Shown here: positions 56,289 to 64,000 of the stretch, one piece after another
Layout: each line of letters starts with the position of its first letter
Numbering within the stretch: position 1 is the stretch's first letter
Origin: an uncultured Prevotella sp.
GTDB taxonomy: Bacteria > Bacteroidota > Bacteroidia > Bacteroidales > Bacteroidaceae
Direction of reading: 5' to 3'
DNA length: 64,000 nucleotides
Assembly (NCBI GenBank): GCA_905196835.1
Contig: CAJJWN010000006.1
Coordinates: forward strand, 1 to 64,000
Position numbers and translations under genes: made by a program
Notes under the pieces: generated by a model
Databases searched by the model: none
What the model was told of the DNA's origin: nothing
What the model saw: only the letters and a program-made list of their open reading frames with translations

Positions 56289-57961
56289 GGGACATTCAGT
56301 AAATGTTCAAAAAATATAAGGCGGCATGTGTAAATGAGCTTGGTTTTTCATTTCACATGCCATCTTTATTGTTGTTCGCTTCGAAAAAGGCAAAATATGG
56401 TCAGTATCTACATGACGATTCGGGAGAAGCCATTAACCGAGCTCCTCCATCCATAAGATTTACAGATTTCAGGCAGCCTGTATCTGTCTGTTCTTCACCT
56501 TTTCTGCCATCAAGACTGCATTCGAAGTATGTATGCCGAAGAAAATCCAAAGGATTTCGGTCTTCCTGTTCCTTGCCCTGACCTTTGCCAGTGAGTAGTG
56601 TTGCTTGTGTGTGCCGAAGCTCCCTTCCAGACGCGTAGCCCGTTCCCTGCTGAGTTCCGAGCGTAGTATCCGTCGCATCTCCTCATCCTTGGCTGCCCGT
56701 CCCTTACGGACGAAGGAGGTGGCAATCCCCTTTTCCGTACAGAACTTCCGGTTCGCGTTGCTGGCATAAATGGAATCGGCGGCAACGGCTGTCACTTTCC
56801 TGCGCATGAGCCTCTGTTGGAGGTTGATGCATTCCTTCAGACGTATACCTTCATTGAAAGCATCAAAGGAAAGGTGTTCGATGAAGGAGATTCCGTCTAC
56901 CTGTATATTGTTCACCTTGGCTCCGAACTCGACCGGCTTGGTTTCCTTCCCACGCACGATGGGGCGTACATAGTGGCGGTCTATACTGACAATACGGTCA
57001 CGGACATCCTTCCTGCCGGCAAACAGCTGCTTCTGCTGCTTGAATGCCTTCCTTATGACTGACAGACGCCGGTGGTAGTCTGACGTATGTTCAAGCTGTC
57101 CTTTATGGTCGGCATGGAGACGGCCGGTCTGATACAGCAGCTTCTCCAGCAGGTTGAGCAGCCGCCTTTTCAACATCCGGCTGCGTGAGGCCTTACGTCT
57201 GCGCTTCCTGCTGTACGCAAGATATGCACGGCTCACGTCACCCCATTTGTTCCTCGGACGGCGGACACCAAGTATCCGACAATCCTCGCAGAGATGACGG
57301 TGAAGCCATTCCACACTTTCCCAAAGCAGTTTCAGGTCAGTGGGATGACGCATGTAGCTTTCATAGCAGGTGGCATCGGTCATACAGACGTGAAGGTTTT
57401 CCAGATAGGGACGCCAGTGTTCAGCAAGTATGCACTGGAAGGCATCCATATCCAGCTTTTCGGCCAGTTCCTGACGGATTGCACTTACTATCTTGTAGTT
57501 GGTGACCGGATGGGACGGATCGATTAATATACCACAGAAGAGCTGGAAGTGGATGTTCCCGTTCAGATGTTCTATCAGATGACGATCGGACAGGCCGGTA
57601 TAGGACTTCAGAACCATCAGGGCTATCTTGCCGGTGGCAGAAAAATAACCTTTCCGTCCTAAAGGGGAATCCTTCAGTCCCATCTTCCGGGCGATAGAGG
57701 AGAAAGGAAACAGCGAATGGATGCGTCCCAATTCACTGCTTTCAAAACTTTTCTGATAATTTTTCAGAATATCGAACTCTGTAAAGCCTAAAGTAGGCTG
57801 AATCTTTAAAATATTTTGTATCTTAGCCATATCTTAGTCGGGGTATTTCCCCCGTTTTGGCCGTCAAACCTTATTTACGGGGGAATACCTAAAGATACAA
57901 AAAAGCCAACTAACTCGCAATGAATTTGTTGGCTAATTTTATACTATTTCTTGAATATCCC
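56289..57961. mobile_element. Insertion sequence, 1673 bp
   Basis: Terminal inverted repeats GGGACATTCAGTAAAT (left) and GGGATATTCAAGAAAT (right, read inward) agree at 13 of 16 positions. It carries one DDE transposase on the minus strand. A hairpin at about 56323-56361 (GGCATGTG...CACATGCC) may stop readthrough. A dyad around GGTATTTCCCCCG at 57846-57888 sits at the transposase promoter. The family is not assigned; an IS5/IS1182-like relation is likely. Confidence 0.85.
56469..57830 (-). CDS. tnp: DDE transposase of the IS
   Basis: 453 aa. DDE-domain features: VCMTDATCYESY (first Asp), VTAVAADSIYASNANRKFC (second Asp) and RATRLEGSFGTHKQHYSL (Glu). The N-terminal part resembles DUF772-type transposase N-domains (MVLKSYTGLSDRHLIEHLNG). 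Intact, so the IS may be active. Confidence 0.9.
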   Translation of the reverse strand: MAKIQNILKIQPTLGFTEFDILKNYQKSFESSELGRIHSLFPFSSIARKMGLKDSPLGRKGYFSATGKIALMVLKSYTGLSDRHLIEHLNGNIHFQLFCGILIDPSHPVTNYKIVSAIRQELAEKLDMDAFQCILAEHWRPYLENLHVCMTDATCYESYMRHPTDLKLLWESVEWLHRHLCEDCRILGVRRPRNKWGDVSRAYLAYSRKRRRKASRSRMLKRRLLNLLEKLLYQTGRLHADHKGQLEHTSDYHRRLSVIRKAFKQQKQLFAGRKDVRDRIVSIDRHYVRPIVRGKETKPVEFGAKVNNIQVDGISFIEHLSFDAFNEGIRLKECINLQQRLMRRKVTAVAADSIYASNANRKFCTEKGIATSFVRKGRAAKDEEMRRILRSELSRERATRLEGSFGTHKQHYSLAKVRARNRKTEILWIFFGIHTSNAVLMAEKVKNRQIQAA

Positions 57962-58126
57962 TACCATAAGGTCAGGAGTGCCCAACTCATTCAACTTGCG
58001 CTTAAGCTCAAACCCACAACTCCTTGGCCCACCATCAACAACGACTACCCCCTGAGTATCTCCACGAACGCATTCTATAATGAACGCATCGCCATGTTTT
58101 ACAGGAAGGAAATAAATCTTACTCAT
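57962..58126 (-). pseudogene. MBL-fold hydrolase, 5' part
   Basis: MSKIYFLPVKHGDAFIIECV to LGTPDLMV, the beta-hairpin start of an MBL-fold protein with VVVDGG. It continues in the correct frame into LTHYDEDH at 56279 once the IS and one TACCATA copy are removed. ATG at 58124-58126 follows an AT-rich leader. Confidence 0.85.
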
Positions 58127-58161
58127 TTATGTGTCTATATTTTTTTTGTATCTACAATACT

Positions 58162-58245
58162 TCACTTATATATATTGATATGCCCTCCAATCAGTTTTGG
58201 CTCTTTAAGCCAATCAAAATCAACAAATATATAGAGTCTTTTCTT
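58162..58245 (-). pseudogene. hipA: hipA stump
   Basis: Directly after hipB: KKRLYIFVDFDWLKEPKLIG in frame, then GHINIYK and a stop. This matches the first ~18-20 residues of HipA-family toxins of Bacteroidetes. No ATG is left (TAAG is seen where TAATG would be expected), and the rest of hipA is absent. The AVAST-like module starts just beyond, so it appears to have replaced hipA. Confidence 0.6.
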
Positions 58246-58564
58246 ATTCCTTTTTGGATGCTCTTTCTCGTTTCTTAAGGCTCAAATCCTGCAAGGCCTT
58301 TCCCATTGCATCTTCTTTTGCAAGCAGAAGAATATCATCATCCAGCTGAAGTGCATAAAGCACCCTAAGATAAATGCCTATTGCCACCGTTGGTACACCT
58401 TTCTCTATGCGTGAAACCGTCAGAGGTGAACAGGTGGCACGTTCGGCGACTTGGGCAATACTAAGATTCCTGCGTAGCCTGGCCAGCCTGATCTGCTCAC
58501 CTACTATCAACATCTTCTGCTCTAATTTTCTTGGCAACTTGGTACCCATTGTACTTTTTGTCAT
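58244..58564 (-). CDS. hipB: HipB-like XRE antitoxin/regulator
   Basis: 106 aa HTH: RNLSIAQVAERATCSPLTVS with RIEKGVPTVAIGIYLRVLYA. It matches the HipB-type partner of Bacteroides HipA toxins. Its toxin gene is truncated downstream. It may remain as a regulator only. Confidence 0.75.
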   Translation of the reverse strand: MTKSTMGTKLPRKLEQKMLIVGEQIRLARLRRNLSIAQVAERATCSPLTVSRIEKGVPTVAIGIYLRVLYALQLDDDILLLAKEDAMGKALQDLSLKKRERASKKE

Positions 58565-58870
58565 AGCTCAACATATCATATAATATACAAATATAGCAGT
58601 TTTACTTTATTTTATGATGTGTTACAGAGATAAATTTTTGAATTTATTCCTGTTGAAATCTGCTTTGGTCATATTATTGGGCGTTGGAGATATTAAATGC
58701 TATTATATTATTCATAAGGCTGATATTTTACAGATAACAAACAATATATTATTTATAGAAAGAAAGCAATAATTTGAACAGAAAAAGAAATAATACTTCC
58801 TTTTCTGTACAGAATATTACTACTTAGGTAATCTTGAAAAATAGCGACCGCTGTCACATAGGTCTGTTGT
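58565..58870. other. Intergenic stretch, no gene seen
   Basis: AT-rich; should hold the hipB promoter. No other signal recognised. Confidence 0.4.
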
Positions 58871-58889
58871 TTGTAACAATCACCGAAAC

Positions 58890-59116
58890 ACTGACCACAC
58901 ACAGCAATTGAACTATTTCAAAGCTCTTATTGCCGGCGAAAAGGCCATCAGTTCGACCGAAGTGATGCATCGCTATCAAATCTCTTCAACAACCTCAATA
59001 TTCCGTTCAAAGGCAGTCCTTATCAAGAATGATTATTGGATAATAAAGCCGGTGAAATCTCGTTCCAAGACCCGATTTATGCCTATTGGTTGAAGACTGA
59101 ATACTTCGCAAAATAA
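58890..59116 (+). pseudogene. 3' remnant of an archaeal-type AAA ATPase (DUF234-like)
   Basis: TDHTQQLNYFKALIAGEKAI then SSTEVMHRYQISSTTSIF, shifting frame near 59035 into DNKAGEISFQDPIYAYWLKT and ending EYFAK. The winged-helix plus DPIYAYWLKTEY ending is typical of DUF234 ATPases. Only the C-terminal ~75 codons remain, with a frameshift. Confidence 0.6.
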
Positions 59117-59140
59117 TCATAATGTCCCCCCGGTTTCAGA

Positions 59141-59355
59141 GCCATTTTTGTACCTTTTCTCATCAAAAAACGGCATTTTTCACAAGTTTTTGTACCGCAC
59201 ATTTTGATATTCAAGAAATTACACTTACTTTTACTTTCCAAAATGGAGGTACAAGCCGAGAATGGTGCTAAAAATCACTAACTTACACATTCTCAGATAC
59301 TTGCCAACCTGCTGGTTGTACCTTTTAGAGCGCTATGCTATTGATAATCAACGAT
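59141..59355. promoter_or_regulatory. Right attachment region (attR) with arm-like motifs
   Basis: GCCATTTTTGTACC (59141-59154), GTTTTTGTACC (59186-59196), GGTACAA (59248-59254) and GGTTGTACC (59314-59322) precede the core TTGATAATC (59341-59349). The GTACC motifs match those in the left end. Confidence 0.5.
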
Positions 59356-62300
59356 GTACACATGCTGCGTCGGAAGTAGAGGCGTGCCTGCGAGATGGCC
59401 TTCAGGCCGATTAGCTTGGCGAAGTCGTAGCCTATGGTGACGTTTGCCAGGCGGATATAGTCGCCGTCTTGCAGGTAAATGTCGGAGAAGTTGGTCCAGC
59501 TTATGTCGCTGTTGACGAGGCGCGGTATCGAGTTGCTTGTGCCTTCGCCAGTCCAGCGGCCGAGGAAGTAGGTGGTGTAGTTCGACTGCGACGAGCTGCC
59601 CCAGTTGCGGTAGCCTCCGTTTACGACCTTGAAGCCTGCGGCTCCGCTCCACACCATGCTGAAATCAAGCTCCTTCCAGGTAAGTCCGAGGTTGAAGCCG
59701 AAGTTGAATTTTGGTATTCCGTTGCCCAAGTCTACCTTGTCGGCATCATCTAATTTGCCGTCATGGTTGATGTCAATGACCTTGATGTCGCCCGGCTGCG
59801 CTCCCGAGAGGATGCCGTTGCCGGCTGCCACCCAGTCGTCAATTTCCTGCTGATTCTGGAACAGTCCATCGGTCTTGAAGCCCCAGAAGTAGCCCATGGC
59901 GTGCCCTTCGCTGATGCGGTAGAACTCGCTTTGGTTGTTGAACATTACGTTTGTAGAGCCATGTATCATGCCGTCGGCAGTGTTTATCTTGCCAACTTCG
60001 TTCTTGTTGTATGCGAAGTTGCCGCCGATGTTGTACTGTACCTTGCCTATTTTGTCGCTCCAGGTCATTCCCAGCTCGACACCTGTGTTCTTCACGTCGC
60101 CGCCGTTGATGTAGGGCGCGTCGGCTCCGGCGGTACCTATGATTGGAGCTTGCACTATCCAGTCCTTCGTACTCTTCCAATATGCATCGAAGTTGACGTT
60201 GAGTCGGCCGTCGATGAAGCGTGCGTCAAAGCCTATGTCGGTCTGTTCTGACGTCTCCCATTTAAGGTCTTCGTTGCCTATGCGGTTGGGGTAAGCACCC
60301 GTGGAATTGTTTGCAGAGCCTTTGCCCGTGCCGAAGTTATAGTCGCCGTCTATCAAGGTGACAGGTGAAGCGTAGAGGAAGTTGGCAATGGAGTTGTTTC
60401 CTACTTGCCCCCAACTTGCACGGAGCTTGAAGTAGTCCATGTATTTGGCTACGCCCTGCATGAACTTCTCGTTGGTGATTACCCAGCCTGCGCTGAACGA
60501 GGGGAAGTAACCGAAGCGGTTACCCTTAGCGAAGCGCGAGCTGCCGTCGGCGCGGAGGGTGGCGTTGAAGAGGTAAGTCTCCTTGTAGTTCCAGCCTATA
60601 CGGCCGAAGTAAGACACGCGGCGGTAGTCGTCGAGCGGACGGCCGCTAAGGCGGCCGGTGTTCACGTTGGCGGCGTTGTCAAGGTAAGCGTGCGCCCAGT
60701 CCTCGTAGATTTCGAGCAGCGAGTTGCTGCCTTCCATCCTGTCGCCCTGGTAACGCTCCGCCTCCATGCCGAGTATGGCGTTGAATGAATGGTCGCCAAT
60801 GGTCCAGTCGTATGTCGCCGTGTTGGTCCATGTGAGCGTCCAGCTCTTCTCCATGTTCTGCGCTACGTTGTTGCTGCGTGCGTCTGTCGTGGTTGACGTG
60901 TATGAGGGAAGGAAGCTGCGGTACGAGCTGGAGTTGTGGTTGAAGCCGAGCTGGGTGCGTATCTTCAACCCCTTGATTGGCTCTATTTCGGCGAACACGT
61001 TGGCAACCCAGTTCTGGCTGTCTGAAATGTTCTTTGAACGGTAGAGGTTGGCAACGGGGTTGCCGTCGTATTGCGACCAGTCCGAGGCTACAGAGTAAGA
61101 GTAACCGTTGTTCAGGTCGTCGCGCGTAGGCTGCTGGCTTACGTACATTGCCTGCAACGGCGACGTGGCATATGCGGGACGCAACACGTTGTTGTACATG
61201 TTGCCGGTGCCGATGCCGTTGTTCCTTACGTATGCCATGCTTACGTTCTCGCCGATGCGCAGCAGGCCGTTGTACAACTTCTGCTCGAGGTTCGTGCGGA
61301 AGTTGTAACGCGCGTAGTTCGACGCGCGCTTGCCGCCAACTATTCCTTCCTGGCTGTAATAGCCGAGGCTAACGGCATAGGTGGCCGTTTCCGAGCCTCC
61401 GTTCACGCCGACTGTGTAGCTCTGTTGCGGAGCGTTGTCCTTGAACATGGCTCCCATCCAATCGGTATTGTTAAGCTCGCCGGTCAGCTGGTTGTAGATG
61501 CTGGGGGAGGCAGACCAGTCTATCGGGCCGCTGCCCGAGTTGATGTTCTGCTCCTCCATGAGAGTCATGTACTCGCGTGCGTCGCACATCTCGATTTTGC
61601 GCGACGCCGTCTGCCAGCCTATGTAGCCGTCGAATGTCACCTGAGCCTTGCCCACTTTGCCCGTGCGCGTTGTAACGAGCACCACTCCGTTGGCGGCCTG
61701 CGCACCGTAGATGGCCGCCGAAGCCGCATCCTTGAGCACGTCGATGCTCTCGATGTCGCTCGGATTGATGTTCTTAAGGTCACCCGGAATGCCGTCTATA
61801 ATATAAAGAGGTGAGTTTGAGGTGTTAGAGCCTTGGCCGCGGATGATTACCTTCATATCCGAGCCTGGCTGCCCCGACTCTGATATGATGTTCACGCCGG
61901 GCGTCTGCCCCTGCATTGCCTGGAGGGCGTTGTTGGTGTTCAGCTTGGCAATGTCCTCTCCCTTGAGCTGTGTAGTGGCACCGGTTACGAGCTTTTTCTT
62001 CTGCACGCCGTAGCCTATTACCACAACGTCGTCGAGCGTGCTCGCCTCCTCGTCCAGCTTGATTGCGAGGAAGTCGCCGCGCACGGTGACGGTCTTCGTT
62101 ACATAGCCGATGTAGGACACGACGATGTGCTGCCCGTCTTCGGCGTTAATCTGGAAGTTTCCGTCGAGGTCGGTAACGGTCGCCGCCGTCGATTCTTCCA
62201 GTTTCACAGTGGCGCCGATTAGCGCCTCGCCGTCGGCGGCCGATGTCACCTGCCCCTTGACGACCTTGGCCTCAACGGCAGAACCGCCCAACAAGCCCGA

Positions 62301-62357
62301 CGCCGGAAACAGCATCGCGGCCGCAATGGCGATTTTACTTAAGATTGATTTACCCAT
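59325..62357 (-). CDS. SusC-type TonB-dependent receptor, C-terminally broken
   Basis: 1010 aa as read. Signal peptide, carboxypeptidase-D-like regulatory domain (~30-115), plug with VVVIGYGVQKKKLVTGATTQ, and the SusC motif SPLYIIDGIPGDLKNINPSD with SAAIYGAQAANGVVLVTT. The barrel follows up to KAISQARLYF. After that the frame shifts: the alternate frame gives TQHVYIVDYQ, the normal continuation, and then the island boundary and a stop. The last barrel strands (~60-100 residues) are missing, so it should not fold properly. No susD follows. A TAATTTTG box at 62439-62446 (minus) may be its promoter. Confidence 0.88.
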   Translation of the reverse strand: MGKSILSKIAIAAAMLFPASGLLGGSAVEAKVVKGQVTSAADGEALIGATVKLEESTAATVTDLDGNFQINAEDGQHIVVSYIGYVTKTVTVRGDFLAIKLDEEASTLDDVVVIGYGVQKKKLVTGATTQLKGEDIAKLNTNNALQAMQGQTPGVNIISESGQPGSDMKVIIRGQGSNTSNSPLYIIDGIPGDLKNINPSDIESIDVLKDAASAAIYGAQAANGVVLVTTRTGKVGKAQVTFDGYIGWQTASRKIEMCDAREYMTLMEEQNINSGSGPIDWSASPSIYNQLTGELNNTDWMGAMFKDNAPQQSYTVGVNGGSETATYAVSLGYYSQEGIVGGKRASNYARYNFRTNLEQKLYNGLLRIGENVSMAYVRNNGIGTGNMYNNVLRPAYATSPLQAMYVSQQPTRDDLNNGYSYSVASDWSQYDGNPVANLYRSKNISDSQNWVANVFAEIEPIKGLKIRTQLGFNHNSSSYRSFLPSYTSTTTDARSNNVAQNMEKSWTLTWTNTATYDWTIGDHSFNAILGMEAERYQGDRMEGSNSLLEIYEDWAHAYLDNAANVNTGRLSGRPLDDYRRVSYFGRIGWNYKETYLFNATLRADGSSRFAKGNRFGYFPSFSAGWVITNEKFMQGVAKYMDYFKLRASWGQVGNNSIANFLYASPVTLIDGDYNFGTGKGSANNSTGAYPNRIGNEDLKWETSEQTDIGFDARFIDGRLNVNFDAYWKSTKDWIVQAPIIGTAGADAPYINGGDVKNTGVELGMTWSDKIGKVQYNIGGNFAYNKNEVGKINTADGMIHGSTNVMFNNQSEFYRISEGHAMGYFWGFKTDGLFQNQQEIDDWVAAGNGILSGAQPGDIKVIDINHDGKLDDADKVDLGNGIPKFNFGFNLGLTWKELDFSMVWSGAAGFKVVNGGYRNWGSSSQSNYTTYFLGRWTGEGTSNSIPRLVNSDISWTNFSDIYLQDGDYIRLANVTIGYDFAKLIGLKAISQARLYFRRSMCTSLIINSIAL

Positions 62358-62696
62358 GATTTTAGTTTTAGATAAAGTTTGAATTTAAAGTTTTCATATA
62401 TGTAAGGCAAAGTATTTTCCATGAGTTTTCCAACGATGCAAAATTAGATAATAACCGATTAAAATATGTCTACAAATGTAAAATGCTCTGTACATTGGCG
62501 TTTTACGATGTACACAAATGTTTCATTTTACGTACACTGGTGTTCCGCAGGCGGTTAAATACGCCTTAAAAGCCATGTTTCAGGCTCACGTAGCACGGTT
62601 TTCCGGCGTGCCACGCGCGCCCTTTGACGCCATAGGTGTGGGCCTCACGGAGCTATGTTTTTTACACCAGTCAGACGGCAACAGCTTCCCAGGTTT

Positions 62697-62784
62697 GCAA
62701 AAGGCCGCCTTTCGCGTCATAAAACATGGTCTTTTACGTTGCAAAAAGCGGCAAACCGCAGGCTGAAAGGCGGCCTTTTACAGT
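62697..62784. repeat. 22-bp-period palindromic repeat array, locus 4
   Basis: Four units starting at 62697, 62719, 62741 and 62763, with cores such as AAAAGGCCGCCTTT and GAAAGGCGGCCTTT. It lies between susC and the McrB-like gene and marks this as host DNA. Confidence 0.7.
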
Positions 62785-62923
62785 ATGTTCCATAAACCGT
62801 TGGCTGTCAATAAATTTCATAATTTTCAAATTAGATTGCGTTAATCAGCCGAATTTAGACGATTATTCCATAGATTTTAATATTTTTGCAAACACAATAA
62901 AGATTTAAATAACAGGGGAACAT

Positions 62924-64000
62924 ATGGGACCAGAAAAGTTTTTCAATAAATGTAAAGAAATCGCGAGCAATTTTGGGATGATTGAAAAAACAGAGGGAAG
63001 AAAGAAACAGAATACTGTTATTCGAAAAAATCTTGTATATGAAAATGGCAATGTTCAGTATTTTGCATTCATTAATCCGGAAGAAGCCACGAGCGGACCT
63101 TATTCTGATTTCTCTCTAGTATTTTTACCTGCTGGTGAGAAAGAAGACATGTATATGATGACTATCGGAGTCGGCTCAGAAGGTTTTAGCAGAGACTACG
63201 AACTTGCTACAACTCCAGGCATGAGAAGACTATTTCTCAAGATACTTCCGGTAGATGATGGTCATTATACATTTTGCAAACCCAAATTTACAGATATTGA
63301 AACGCCTATTGATTTTTCTACAATAGAAGAAAAGACAAATGTGCGTCTTGATAAATATCGCACCGTTCTTTCAATCGGGTGCCTGATTGACACAACTAAA
63401 AATGTAGACATGAAACTTGTGGAAGCATGGACTGCTCAATATGCTTCTATTCGTAAATGGGCATCCACAATGAATCAAAGAAAAGCGATAACAAACGCTA
63501 TTAATTCTGTAAGAAAACTACATGTTCCAAATGACAATGAGAAAGAAGTCATAAAACTTTTGGCTAATAGGCGTTTTGTGGTCCTGCAAGGAGCACCAGG
63601 AACAGGCAAAACGTTTCTTGCAGAAAAGATTTCAGAAAGATATAAAAAAGTTTTCTTTACACAGTTTCATGCAGAAACCACCTTTTCAGATTTCGTATAT
63701 GGTATCTATCCAAAACTAGAAAGTGAAAAAGTGGAATATGAATTTAAATATGGTGAACTTTGTGAAGCGATAGATTATGCTTCTAAAAATCAGCAAGAAA
63801 ATGTCCTCCTTATTATTGATGAAATCAATCGAGCTAATCTTTCCAATGTGCTAGGCCCTGTGTTCTATCTTTTTGAGCCCAAAAGAACATCTCATAAAAA
63901 CACTATTAAACTCGGTGAAAGAGAAATATCTGAAATTCCCAAAAACTTGCATGTAATTGCCACAATGAATACTGCGGACAGAAGCATTGCTGTTGTTGAC
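62924..64000 (+). CDS. McrB-like AAA NTPase, 5' part (3' end outside window)
   Basis: 359 codons are readable from ATG 62924 (after AACAGGGGAACAT) with no stop. After an N-terminal domain of ~200 residues, Walker A GAPGTGKTFLAE lies at ~223-234, Walker B LLIIDEINRANLSNVLG at ~296, and HVIATMNTADRSIAVVD at the end, the AAA_5/McrB pattern. McrB with McrC cleaves modified DNA (type IV restriction); mcrC is expected downstream. The gene is AT-rich relative to the host flank. Confidence 0.88.
   Translation, partial: MGPEKFFNKCKEIASNFGMIEKTEGRKKQNTVIRKNLVYENGNVQYFAFINPEEATSGPYSDFSLVFLPAGEKEDMYMMTIGVGSEGFSRDYELATTPGMRRLFLKILPVDDGHYTFCKPKFTDIETPIDFSTIEEKTNVRLDKYRTVLSIGCLIDTTKNVDMKLVEAWTAQYASIRKWASTMNQRKAITNAINSVRKLHVPNDNEKEVIKLLANRRFVVLQGAPGTGKTFLAEKISERYKKVFFTQFHAETTFSDFVYGIYPKLESEKVEYEFKYGELCEAIDYASKNQQENVLLIIDEINRANLSNVLGPVFYLFEPKRTSHKNTIKLGEREISEIPKNLHVIATMNTADRSIAVVD

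Larger units (their letters stand above)
20957..59349. mobile_element. Mobilizable genomic island with defence cargo
   Basis: About 38.4 kb of AT-richer DNA between mnmE and a truncated susC. It carries a tyrosine integrase, HTH regulators, DUF3987 and primase-like genes, MobC and a relaxase, but no conjugation machinery. The 9-bp core TTGATAATC is present at both ends (20957-20965 and 59341-59349). Joining the outer flanks across it gives the perfect palindrome ATCGTTGATAATCAACGAT. Motifs of the type GCCATTTTTGTACC, probable integrase arm sites, lie inside both ends. The host 22-bp repeats are absent from it. The boundaries are inferred from this reconstruction. Confidence 0.75.

Noticed and set aside
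56303..56581. Plus-strand open frame at the IS left end
   Set aside because: It overlaps the transposase end on the other strand and contains the IS hairpin; no second IS gene is expected.
58244..58564. hipB as regulator of the AVAST-like module
   Set aside because: The downstream residues match a HipA N-terminus, so the gene belongs to a broken hipBA pair rather than to the AVAST-like operon.

Overview
The window is a Bacteroidales chromosome segment, most likely Prevotellaceae. The evidence is a SusC-type TonB receptor, a fused FeoA-FeoB, LptC, DUF4105 and GHL10 proteins, TAnnTTTG-type promoter boxes, and GC-rich host genes with dispersed intergenic repeats. Host DNA occupies about 1-20,950 and 59,350-64,000. 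Between them sits one AT-richer mobilizable island of about 38.4 kb (about 20,957-59,349). It is inserted just downstream of mnmE and abuts a broken susC gene.

Host left flank: a GHL10 glycosidase-like protein (5' end cut by the window), a PD40-repeat protein, a uridine-phosphorylase-like enzyme, a secreted alpha/beta hydrolase, then on the minus strand a PpiD/SurA-like chaperone, LptC and an outer-membrane protein. These are followed by a DUF4105 protein with an alkaline-phosphatase-superfamily protein, SecA, a lone ABC ATPase, FeoAB and MnmE. Four host intergenic gaps carry arrays of a 22-bp-period palindromic unit. Two carry an identical-stem GAGCCGTCCAAAC hairpin.

Island backbone: a protein with four tandem HTH domains, a tyrosine integrase, several accessory genes, an HTH protein, a DUF3987 helicase-like protein, a primase-like protein, MobC, and a MobA/BmgA relaxase with a candidate oriT. 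No type IV secretion genes are seen, so the island would depend on a helper element for transfer. Joining the two flanks across the shared 9-bp core TTGATAATC gives a perfect 19-bp palindrome as the inferred empty site.

Island cargo is almost entirely anti-phage or conflict genes: (i) an isolated Ntn-hydrolase (proteasome/HslV-like) with a small partner, and an ART-fold-like protein; (ii) a YobI-like membrane NTPase and a small Trypco-like protein, bracketed by about 260-bp direct repeats; (iii) a regulator plus type III Mod and Res, a 72-aa small protein, a DndD-like SMC ATPase and a HerA ATPase carrying a DndE-like N-terminus, a composite of type III R-M and Dnd parts; (iv) a complete qatABCD system immediately downstream on the same strand; (v) an AVAST type 1-like module (MBL-fold protein plus trypsin-STAND) that looks inactivated by an IS insertion and a frameshift; (vi) hipB with a stump of hipA. 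An McrB-like gene starts beyond susC and runs off the right edge, so defence genes continue outside the island.

Several genes are split by single-base changes: res, the STAND gene and susC. These may be true decay, slippage-controlled expression or assembly errors, and should be checked in reads.
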